Shown here: in pieces, positions 21,701 through 33,900 of the stretch
How positions within the stretch are numbered: the stretch's first letter is position 1
How the letters are laid out: each line of letters opens with the position of its first letter
Assembly (NCBI GenBank): GCA_013398615.1
Contig: VZSR01000243.1
Location: forward strand, 1,499,562 to 1,563,561
Origin: Brachypodius melanocephalos
Lineage: Eukaryota; Chordata; Aves; Passeriformes; Pycnonotidae
DNA: 64,000 bases
Reading direction: 5' to 3'
Program-made: the position numbers and the translations under genes
Notes under the pieces: generated by a model
Told to the model about the DNA's origin: nothing
The model's database searches: none
Seen by the model: the letters and a program-made list of their open reading frames with translations, nothing else

Positions 21701-24700
21701 TGGATGTTGGTAATATCTCAACATCAGAGGAGAGGGCTTAAAATAAGGACAGGAGAAGCAGCAGCGAGGGAATTGGTAAAATGAAAAGGGATGTAAAATG
21801 TGGAGTGTTTGATTAAGAGTGCAAAAGGGATAAAATGCAAGGCAGGATACATACAAAATAGTAACAGCACACTTAGAAAAAGACAGGAAGAAGCAACGTT
21901 TACCCGTTTTGCTTTGAAAAGAAAACACGTAAAAATAAATACATTAAAATGACAGGAAAAAACCAGCGTCCTTATGTTTCAAATGTAAGCATAAGTATAA
22001 ATAGTAAAAGCCAAACAAACAGCGCTCAGCCTGTGACATTCACAAATGGTCTGGATGTTTTGTTATCACCCTGCATCCTTTCCTTGAGGATTTTCAGTGT
22101 TGTGTCTGTTTGACTTCTGAGGCCCATGGGCAGGAACCCTTTCTTGCAGAGCCCGATGGTAAATAAGAAACATTGCTGTTTACATTTGTTGGCAAACACT
22201 TCAATGTGATCCTCTGGGGGCTATTTTAAGCTCTGTTTTGACAACGCCGAAAGGTCCGGGCTGGGATGTTCGGTGGCAAAAGCGTTTGGTGGAATTGCTG
22301 TGGCACAGCAAGATGAGAGGAGTCCTTCCTGAGGTGGAAAAGATCACAGGTTTGTGTACTTGGAATAATTCTGCTGTGATGTGGATCGCTGTCCTGTCAG
22401 TCCCTGGGATTGCTGTCAGATGTCCTGGCAGGAGGGGCATGGTCACAAGTGTGTGCTGGGCTGGACGTGGCACTCCGGGCTCGGTTCTTCCAAAAAAATA
22501 AACTTTTTATGGGCAGGGAGCAGGGTTGGGTAAAAGTTGAACTGTGTGGATTAAGCAGCAGGGCCTCTCATGATGGTACAAAGAAGTTGAAATGCTGGTG
22601 CTAAAAAACCTAAGAGAGAATCTCCGTGTTCTGGCAGCTCTGGGTTGGTCTGAGCTGGCACAAGAACTGTGGCTGCAAAGGCAAAACTCGAACTGGTTTT
22701 TGCTCCTGAGCTCTTGAAACATGTTTTGGGAATTTTCAAGGATATTGGTGGGAATCTGAATTTTACTCAGGTGCTGTTCTTTATTTAATCTGTGAATAGC
22801 AGCACAATTTACTCACGTTTGTGTGAGAAGCTGGTCCTGAATTTATTTGCAGGCTGTGAATCTTTCTTTGTGGTGTCACATGCAGGCCTGGTTGACTTCC
22901 CAAGGGCAATCAGGAACCTAAGAAGAGTTAAATGCTCTTTTCTAGAGTCCTGAAGTGCTGGAGAGGGGCTGGAAAACTTAGATGGGACCCGGATTGACCT
23001 GAGCAAGCATTTCTCAGCGTGGAGGAAAAGCCCCATGCGTTTAATAAAGCACCAGCCTGATGTGAGACAGGCAAAGGACTGGGGAGTCCACCACTCCCAC
23101 AAACACACAAGCTTCAACCTGCAGGCTCACCTGAAGCATCTGATGGCTGCTTGAAAGTCTTTTTTAGCCTGTTATGATAGTGGCTGTTGGTGCAGCTTCT
23201 TGGCAGCACTTCAGACGAGGCGTCTCCTCTGAGTGCTCCGTGCCACAGAGGCACCGCTGCCTCTCTGCTGTGCCCAGATGCAAAAGAGGCATCAAAGGGA
23301 TCAAAGCTGCCAGAAAAGTGATGGAAAACGTGGAAGGGGAGAGAATGAGAGGAGGGAAGCCATAACGAGCGAGCGGAGAAAGGAAATAGGAAAAAGCTGC
23401 AGTGCGAGACAGGAGAAATCAATAGGAAGTGAGTGAGAGGGAGAGAAATGGGAGAGCTGGTGGCAGCTGCCAGATAGGAGAGAGGTTTCCTGCCTGCCCC
23501 GTGCTCTGCAGGCACATGGCAGCCTGCAGGGCCAGGACCTGCTGCTGGACGGCAGAAAGGCTGACAAGGCAGGGCTGCAGCTCAGAGGGCTGTGCAGGAC
23601 AGAGGGAACGCAGTCTGGCTCTCAGGAGGCTGCTCTGAGTGACAGCAGCTCCCCTGTGACGGTGTTGGAGCTGTGTGGTGATAATTCCTGTTCTTCTGGT
23701 GAGTGCCTTTCAAAGCTGCTGCTTACAAGCCAGAACACAGCGTTGTTTTCTGCTCCGTGTCAATAGGATTTTATTTTCTTTTTTCTGCACGCTTTTGAAA
23801 AAATTATAATTATGTGATGTCCTAAATGAGGCAGTGACCTCCTCCGAAAGTGAGCTGCTGTTGTGGGGATTTAAAAGAGGGATTTTCCCTGCTGCTGCAG
23901 ACTCTCCCCTGACTGAGGCAGCAGCATCAGCTCTGGCAGATACCCAGGGGGAACTGCAGTAGAGCAGAGCGAATTTATATCACGTGGACTTCCTAAATGT
24001 GAGGATGGGGGGAATCCTCGTGTGCCAAGGCTAAAGAGAGATCTCCTGGTGCTGGAGTGCAGTTTGTTCCTGCAGCCTGTCGGGAGGCACCAGACGCTAG
24101 GCTGTGGTTTGCCCTGCGCAGGCTCTGCGGTTTGGGGAGCGGAAGTGGTTCCTGTGGGCGCAGATCTGATCTGAGCAAACCCAACACCCTCGCTGCCTCT
24201 GCCTGGGGAAGGTGCTCTGGGCATCCTGCACACGCAGCCCTCTGCAGCTCTTGTGGGCTTTGCTTTGCTGGGAGGATGTGTCAAAGGCCCCAAAGAGCAC
24301 CTGTGCAGGTGCTGAACCATCAGCAGTAAAGGCGAACGCCCTGCAATAATTGGGAAATAAGGATCTAAAAGAGCAGAGCTCTCTACATCATTATTCCCCA
24401 GACATATCTGGATTATCCATCGAGATATCTCCAGAGCACAGGTTTAGATACTTCAGTGCTTGGTGGTTTGGTGTAAGAGTTTGGTAATACCTGGAATTGG
24501 GGTGATTTGGTGCAAGAGTTTGAAATTACCTGGAATTGGTAAATATTATTCAGTGCTGGGTGATTTGGTGTAAGAGTTTGGTAATACCTGGAATTGGTAA
24601 ATATTGCTTGCCAAGCACAGCTGAAAGCCCCAAGTTTTACACTCAGGTCACTCACCTTATGGAAATTGCTGTGAGAGTGAAATAGTGAGGGGAAAAGGGG

Positions 24701-27700
24701 AATTAAAGGCAAGCCCATGTTTGCTGCAGTCTGGAAAGATGCAGGAATGCTGGTGCTGGCTGTAAAGGCTGCAGTGGTGTTGACTTTGGATGTTAACCAG
24801 TGCAACTTCAGCTGTATGGATGGCACAGCAAACCCTGACCTGCTCTCCCTGTCCCTTTGAGCAGGCTGTTTATCAGCTCTCACATCACCAGTGACACTCC
24901 AGCAGGGTTTTTTGGTGTCTGCACCTGCTCACCCCATGCCTTGGCCTCCCTTCTGTCACCAGGGCACCTGGTAATCCAGGCACAACCCCAGGTTTAGGCC
25001 AGGAAAACCCTTTTTTTTTGCTGGCAGGGTGGGTGGGATTGCCTGGCTGGGAGGTCAGCAGGGTTTGGGAGGAGGGGACAGACCCTGGGTGCTGCTCAGG
25101 CATTCCGGAGGAGGCTCTTCCCTCTCCCAGAAACACAATTAAACTTAGCTGGGAGGAGGAGAGGAAACAGCTGACTTTTGGGCTGCTTGCAAAACTCGAA
25201 ATCCAATCCCTGGAATTCAGCCAGATGAAAAGAACCTGTCCCTTCCCACTCCCTTCTTATTTTTTTTTAATTTTTTTTTAATTAATATCTGTTTTTATAA
25301 TCATGCTGGCCCTGCAGCTCCTGGGAGGTAGCTCTGCTGAGCCTCCTCGCTGCCTGCAATGACAGGAACATCACAGCAAACTCAGAATGTGCTGAAAATT
25401 TTGCTCCATCTGTCGCTCTCCATATCCAGAGAAAATGGCTCCTTCAGATCTCCAGATTGATTCCTGGAATACCGATGGGGTTTGATCAGAAAAGGTCTCA
25501 AGGAACTTGAAGTTTACACTTGAAATAAGTTGGTTTCTCTTTTTTATTGGGGAATCTGGCTGTGTTTTGACCCTGGTAATCCAGGCACAATCCCTGGGAA
25601 TATACATATAATTTCAGCAAATATATTCCCCCCAAATAAATGTTGCTATAGAGTGTATATAGGAATTTAGAGTTTCCATTTACTTTTTTTGTTTGGGTTT
25701 TTTTTTGTTGTTTTTTTGTTTAATTAAATGCCTTTTAGATCAAAAAGCTTGCCCCAAAAGAGCATTTCAAAGAGGGAGAAAAATAACAAAGAGCATGCAA
25801 ATGATGAGGTGGGGTTGGTTGTTCTTTTTCACTTTTTGTTAAATAAAAAAAAGGTAGTTTGTAATTGGTTGTTGGGATGAGCACAAAGAGACTCTGGACA
25901 CTTCAAACAAGGACTGTGACTTGTTTATTTAAACTGTAAATTGAAATGTGAGATCTCCTCATCTTCCCCTCCGAGTTGTATTTGGATCACTTTGCCATGG
26001 CAATAAATGAATAAATAAATGGACAGATAAATAGAATAAATGTAAAACACGACGAGGAGGTGTATGGCAGTGAGGAGCCCTCTCAAACACCTGGGGAGCT
26101 CGTTCCCTGTGGGATTTTAGGGAATACTCTCAGTTGTGCTGAGCTTGGTGCCAACATTCCTAGGTCTGATTCCCAATTCCATGAAAATGTGCAGGCAGAA
26201 ATGCCCGGTAGCAAATGAGTTTTGTCTTGTAGGCTCAGGAGCCGCCTGGGCTCTCCCCCTCTCCCTCTTTACCATCACGTGGAGATGTTTGCTTTAGATT
26301 AAAGCCCTTCTCTGGCATCCTGGTGGTTTCCCTGCTGCAGAAAATACCTGGGGAGGAGTTGTCTTATACTGAACCGAGAGCAAACTGCATTTCCCTTTGC
26401 TTTAAAGCCCCCAGCAGTGCCATTCTGCTGGTGACCAGTGCTCAATTCTCACATTTACAGGTTTCTCGCACATGTGGTGGCTTGGACCGTCTCAATTCCT
26501 TTAGCTCAGCTCTTGGTTCTGGTGATGACACAACATTTTGTTAGCCCTGTGAGATGTCTGGCTGTGGATGTGAATGCATCTGGTGGATACAGAGGGAATT
26601 GGAAAGGAAGTTTTGGCATTTGGAGTTGTGGTTTCTTCCAGGCAGGGGTGACTCTGCTCTGGCTGATAACAGCCAGCATATTCAATTTTCTGTGTGCATA
26701 AACAGAAATAACGACACTTCATGTCGTCCATTTGACGATCAAATGTTAAATTAAAGCAGTCACTGGGTTAAAATTTTCCTGATTTCTGCCCTGCTGCCCC
26801 TCCAGAGGAGCAGGAAGCGCCTCGTGTCCAGCGCAGTACAAATACACGATGAGTAAATAATAAAAAATTCAGGTGAATCAGCTGCCAGGCCCCACCGAGG
26901 AGGTGCAGGGAGCTGTGTGTGAACCTTGCTGCTGTGGAATCTCAAAGCAGAGGCAGATGCAGGGTTGGAGTTAAACAATAAAACTTCCTGGCAAGGTTTG
27001 AAACCTTCCTTTCCTCCCTGTGTGTGCCTTTGGTGCTGGGCTTTAGGGGAAGGGAGAGATGGAGAGCCCTGGAAAAGGCTGTGGGTTATCCATTGGAGGA
27101 CAGAGTCAGAAATAAAGTGAATTCTGGCAGAGATAAACTGATTTTTGGCTCATTTACAGTACCTGGAAACACTGGGAACTCTTAAAATTCGTGTGTTCTT
27201 TGTTGCACTGAAGCAGTGGGAAAATGAAAGTGTGTTTTAATGCATTTAAAAAAAAAGAAAAAAAAAAGGATTTCTGCCTTTTCAGAGTACAGGTATTGCT
27301 ACCTTGCCTTTTAAATGGGTTTTTTCTTCCCTGCTTTTTGAATTTGGGACTGCAAGGCTGCAGGTGTGGGGTAGAATAACGATGAAGCCAGTCCTGACTT
27401 GTTCTGGGGTCAACATTTCGATGTCGATCCTGTCCTTGAGTCCGTTTATGTTTTGCTCTGTAAAACCGGGGTGGGATGAAGTTTATGGCGAAATAAAAAG
27501 GAGCTGCAAAATTCTTTGGAAAGAATAAATGAAGCTCTGCCCCTCCCTCGCCGGTTCTCCACGAATAGTGAGCAGTTCATCGAGTTTTATAGGCCTGGAA
27601 GTATTTATTGCTGACAATTCCCAGCCCTGGAGTGAGCCAGAGCAAGGTATTGAGTGCTAAATCCATGGAATCAGTCTTGTGTTTTTTATTTCTCTCCCTG

Positions 27701-27881
27701 AATTATGACACAGTTTGAACAACTGTGGTCAGTTCGCTGTGAATGAAATAGATTTTTTTGTCGTAGCAAATGGAGTTCCCCAGCTCTCTTTTCAAATTGT
27801 CAGCTATAGAGTAATTACTTTTCTCTAATTTATGCTGGTTTAGTGGCTGGCATAAATATTATATTTTGGAGCTGCTTTGGG

Positions 27882-27913
<32 letters not shown>

Positions 27914-30900
27914 GGTCAGACTTACTGGAATTGGTTGAACTTAATTCAATGACAGGATAAGCGAAAATGTGTTTAGATAGGCTGTTCTGAAACGTTTAAT
28001 GCCTTCTAAAATTGTTCATGGTACAAGATCAAGGAAGGAAACTCCGTGACCTTTTAAGTGCAGCTCTATAGAACCCATTTTCCTATGCCAGAAGTCAGCC
28101 CAGACAATGAAACTGAAAGAGGGTTCCCTTTCATAATGGATCTTTCATGTTTGGCTTTTGCAGATTTTGCTTTTTCTTTTTTTTTTTTTTTTTTTTGATC
28201 ACAGATTTAGCAGACTTTACAGCTGTCTTTTAATCAGTTTCCATATTTGTACCAGAACTTTCTTATTTTAATTGCTGTCTGTAGAAACCATTCAGCTGCT
28301 TGTTGTGTGACACAGTCGAAGATGGTAATTTTCTGTAATTCCTTTCTTGGCTTAGATCACTCCAGCAATATCTACCAGCAGCAAATGCGCAGAGTTAAAA
28401 TTTTGTGCCGAAGGTTGCGATGATTCAGTGTTCCTTTTTTATTTATTTATTTTTTTTAAAGCCCTTTGCTGCGGGTTAATGCAGCCGTGCATTAAGAGCA
28501 GACAGCTGTGGTTCAGCCTTGTAATGACTGACTCTAAACTGGGTTGCCAGTCTAATCCTAACTTGTGCTGATCTGGGCTTTTGGAGCTTTTTTTTTTACT
28601 CAGCTGCCTGCAGCCCAGGAGGTGGGTTTTGTCCAGAGCACAGCATTTGGGTGGTGAATCATCCTAAATAATAAATTAAGTTGTATCTCCAGCAGTAAAG
28701 TTGATTTTCCCACCCATTCACTTCATCAGTTTCTCCCCTGTCTAAATCACCTTTGCTTTTTCCTTTGTGGGTAGTACTTCTGCATGTGATTTAATCTTTA
28801 ATTTCTTCTGTGCCAGCTTTAATTGGAGTTTTCCCTGGCATGGTGCAGATGCTGTCCTCAGGTTTCACTCAGTGACTGCTACAGCCCATGACTGCCCTTG
28901 AAAAATTGAGAATTTTTCTTAAAGCATTCTCATCTCCATCCTATAAACATCTGCTGAACTCTTACCTAGCAAAATGCTGTGGAAATTGAAAGTTTGCAGG
29001 AATTCTGGCATGTGCATTGCCTTCCCAAATAAGCTGAATGTGCCAAATATCTGTGATATTTTCTGTACATCACAAGGTGCCACAGACTTCTGTCACTTAT
29101 TTTTTAAAAAAGGAATTGTGGTACTGCTGTGAGGTAGAATGGCTGACCTGGACAGCATTCCCACTTCAATTGTTCTCCTTTTTTTTTACTGCAAAAACAA
29201 TTTCCTGTTTCTGTACCTCACTTTTCTGTTTTTCCAGCTAAGTTCCAGTAATTAAAGGAGCTGAAAGTAATGAAGGGTTTGTCTGTGTGAAGCAGTGGGT
29301 TTGGAAAATGATTGCTTTATCTCCTCCGAGCTGTCCTTTGCAGGAATTGCTGAGAGGAATTGCAGTGTCTTTACCTTTCCACTGCCTCTGATGTAACCCA
29401 GCACGGCTGGGACACTCAAATGAAATATTAACTCATTTCTTCAGCAGGTTGTTTCCTGCTTTCCATAAAACTTAGCCAGAGAGATAATTTTAGTCCTTTG
29501 CTGCTTGTGAGTGGCTGAGAGCAATAAAAGGTTTTGAGACAACACACAGGCTCTTTATTTTATTTTATTTTATTTTATTTTATTTTATTTTATTTTATTT
29601 TATTTTATTTTATTTTATTTTATTTTATTTTATTTTATTTTATTTTATTTTAATGGAGAAACGAAAATATAAAATTCCCCACTCTTGATTAAAGTGCAGG
29701 TCTGTGCCTCTAACACCTTTATGACTTTTTGTGGGATGTACTGGCAGAGCAGGCCGTGATTTTTATGCTTGAAAACGCTCAGGTGTTTCTCAGATGTGTC
29801 TAAAAGGGGTAGGTCATTGAAGGGACTCTGAGTCCTTGCTGAAATATGTCAGATTTCTCACATTTCTTCTTGTCTGTACTTTTATATTTATGCATTCTCT
29901 CAAAAAAAAAACCTCATAGCAATCTTCTGCTAGTTCCTGTTTATTTTGGATTTGTGGAATGGGTTTTGTTCTCTGACATAAAATAGGAGAAATGAACATT
30001 TCTGAGCCTAAAGAAAAGGCAGAGAATGAGAGTCAAGCCTAATTTGAAGCTCTGTGGATTACTTGGATATTCTGATGATGAAACTGGGCAGCCATTCCCT
30101 CACTGATAATTTTTAGGGCTAATGAAACGTGTTGGCAAGCTTTCTATTTATTGATAAAACATATTTATTATTGATTTTTTATCTATATGTTTATATGTTT
30201 ATCTATATGTTTATCATATGTTGATAAAATATTTCTTAATAAAATATTTATTGGTAAAATATTGATGTGTTATAATGTTAGGGACTCGCTGCTTAAAAAT
30301 GCACGTGTCCATCTCTCCCATATCCTGGTGGTGTCTGTATGGAATTCTCTGTCAAGAACAGATTGTTTTCATCCGTGCCTGTTTTGAGCTTCCCAAAAAA
30401 TTGGGAGCGAGGTTTGGGCTCTCCAGCTGAGCTGCCAATACCACATGATGGAATCCCAGGCTGGGTTGGGTTTGGAGGGACCTTAAAGGTGATTTTTGTC
30501 CCCTGGGCAGGTGTTGGAGCCTGGGGCACTGAGAATTTTGGGTTTTCTGTGCTGCCAGGCACTGACCCCCAAGCAAACCCTGCATTGACCTGAGGCTGTG
30601 GAAAAGGCTCCCAAAATTGAGTGACAGCGCTGGGATTGTGGGGGTGGAGTTTGGATAGAAGTGTGTGATATCACAGGGGGGAAAACTGAGAGTTTAGGGG
30701 TTTAGAATACAGTAATAGAGAGATAAAGCAAGATGGAGGATTTAGGGCAGAGGCTGAGTCCTTCTTTTTCACCTTCTTCTCCATGAGTCTGGGTGGTGTT
30801 TTGTAATTGGGTAGAAAAATCCACATTGCGGGCCAGGGGTGGTTGGTTATTGGGTTAAAAGTAAAAATAATTCAGGTGTCATTCCATAATTGGACAGTTT

Positions 30901-33900
30901 GTTCTTAAAAGGCCTTGTAGAGGGAGGTGGCTCCATTTTTAGTTTGTTAGCTAGCAGTGCTGTAGAGCTCATGGTTTTTTAGACTGTGATACAGATAAGG
31001 ATTAATAAACATCTGAGTCTGAACAAGAAACACCAGCTCGAGCATTTAATCCCGACTCTGGCAGAGAAAAAAGGAGATAAAACACGGCAGGCAGGGCCAC
31101 CTTCCACCATCCCAGGTCGCTCCAGCATGGCTTTGGATGCTTCCAGGGATCCAGGGGCAGCCTGCAGGATCTTCCCAGATCCCAGCCAGGATCCTGAAGG
31201 TTTGGTGTCCTGCAGGATTTCCTGGCTGGGCTCCCCAGCAGTGGCAGGATGGGATGCTGGGCTGCTCCTGGATTCTTTCCACGGGGTGTGGGCTCTGATC
31301 CTTGGGGAGCACTCGGCTTCCTCCCTCTGGAGCTCTGGGAAGCTCTGCTTTTCCCAGGCCTGGCTCCTTGCTGGGGTAAAGGTCTGGAAATTCTGTGTAA
31401 ATATTTACCAGAGCCCAGGCTGACCAGCACAGAGCTGGGGTTTGAACAAGGAGAGGAGGACAAGAGTTCCTTAATCCACACTAAATATTGGGGGACCACT
31501 ATTGCTGTTCCTTGCAATGAGGGCTGGAGCACAGGGATTTCAAAATTCTGCAAAGCGAAACCTGGGATATTCAGGCTTGGAACTTGGGTGATGTTACAGA
31601 AGTACTTATTTAACTTCATTTTCATGCATTTTATTATTCTTTATTCAAAATAGGCAACAACTCTTTAAATTGGTTGTTCACTACTTATCCCTTCCCCATG
31701 TTCTTAGGGGAGATTTCTTTTTTAATTATGTGTTTTTCCATACTTTTTTTTCCCTTTTTCTCCTTTCCTGCTGTTGTCCAGGACTGCAGAAATCCCCGTG
31801 GATTTAAAACAGTGATATTCCCTTTCCAGCCCTCGCCATTTCTTGGCTATCTCTAATTTCTCCTAAAAACCTGATTGCATCAGACTTTCTTGCTTTTTAT
31901 GGTCATTTTTCTTTTCCCCTCCTCCAAATTGTTTTCTTATTATGTCCTGTGACTGAACGTACTGGGGGAAGGAAATCTGGGAAATCAGAGTAGGAAGCAA
32001 GATAGAAGCTTCCATTCCTGAATCTTTCTTGTTTTTACACAGTTTCCTGGCAGCTGCCTTGGTTTGTGCCTGAAGGGGATGTATTGTGTTGCTTTCTCTC
32101 CCAAAAAACCCTGCAGATAAAATAGAAATAAAATATAATTCTGTAGTTTTAAGTTAATTATTTCCCTAAGCAAAAAAGAAAATGCAGACAACAGTTAAGT
32201 CTTACATGACTGTGCCCTAAAGTCCTTTTTTTTTTTAATACTAAATGTTTTTTCCTGATAGACTGAAATTTCATTTGGATTCTTCAAAGTCTGTTTGACT
32301 TCTTTATAACAAAGAGAAGCTGCAATATCCATTTCTGACCCTTTTTAAGCTTGTTTTATGGTACAAATGCATTTCTTTTCCCAAGTGCTCGTGTCAGTAA
32401 CAGAATTGTTGTGTTTCAGGGCATTGAAAAATCCCTTCTGAGTTAAAAGCCTTGAAGCATTTTCCTGTTGTATTCCTGGTTCCTCCTCACTGGCTTTAAT
32501 GACTTCAAGTTAAATATTTTGCAGGAAAATTTAAAATGGATGAATTTGAGGATTTTTTGCAAGGAGATATATATATAGATATATATATATATAGATATAT
32601 ATATATATATGTAAAGACAAATACATGTATAAAAGATACAAACGTGTAAAAGACATCAATAAATATATAAAATACACAAATATTTAGAAAAATACATAAT
32701 ACTCTGTAATGTTTTATGTGGTTTTATGATTGTCAAGCAACCTGCAGCCTTAAACTGGTGGTAAGGGAAGACTGAGGCAGGCAGCTGGGAAATGTGGATT
32801 TGCTCTGTGCAGGGAAGGAAATGGGAAATATCAATGTTTTAACCAAAATATCATTTAGTAAATGACGGTTTATTGGTCTGTCAGATTGTCCCATCTGTGT
32901 TTCACTTGATGATGAAGAGCATTAGGGAAAAAAAAATGTGGAAATGCTTGATTTTTCGACTGTAACCCAAGTTTAAAAATATCTGTGTTTTGACACCCTC
33001 AGCAGAGGCTGTTTGGTGCATGTGATTCTCACTCAGGCATGAATAAACTGGATCTGAAGCGCTGCTCTGGGATTTGCAGCCCCTTTCCCCTGGCATCCTT
33101 AACTCTTTTGGGGTTAAAAACCCCAATATTGATCATTTTCCCCCTTGTGCTTCCCAAGGATTGATCCTGTGAAGGATCTGAGCTGATCCTGGCTTGGCTG
33201 GATCCTTCCCTCTGGTTCCCATTTTCTTCTGGAGAAGCTGACATTTTCTGATTTGTGAAATTCCTAGAAAATTGAGGAGCTGGGCAAACGTTTGAAAATA
33301 GGAACCAATGAGACGGAGCCCTCTGCTATTTGGAAAATGATAATGCATGCCGCTGGAAAAGGGAGAAGCATGGAAAATACAAGTTCTGGCTGGGAAATTA
33401 TTGCATGGAGCAGGGAGATGGAGGGGTAGGAGTTGATTTCTTTGGCTTCCTGTCTTCTGGGTAATTGCAGCCTTGCTGCAGTCGTGGCTTGGAGATGATG
33501 TTCGGTACCAGCATCTGTTGGACAGGCTGAAAAAAATTTGGTCATGAGAACTGAGGAAAGGCAAAAAGAAAATAACTCTTATTAATGTATTGAAGCGGTT
33601 TGCTGCAGTTTCGTTTTTTTTAATGGGCCTCGTGATTTGGGGGGGGGAAAAAAAAAAAAAAAGGCGGAATTTAATGAGGAGTAGGGTAATTCAAGTCAAA
33701 TCACCAGGAATGAGTTTGGTGGAGTTCTCTGGGGTTTATGGCAAGGACTAAAATAGAGATCTTGGTTTGTCTGTACGTGGCAGTTTGGCCGCTTGTTAAT
33801 GGAGAGCTGGAGCCCGGGGCGTGCTCGGAGCCCTGGGAAGATTTACATTAATCAAACACAAACAGACAGTGTAGCGTGAAGAAATTTCTATCCCGCCAGC

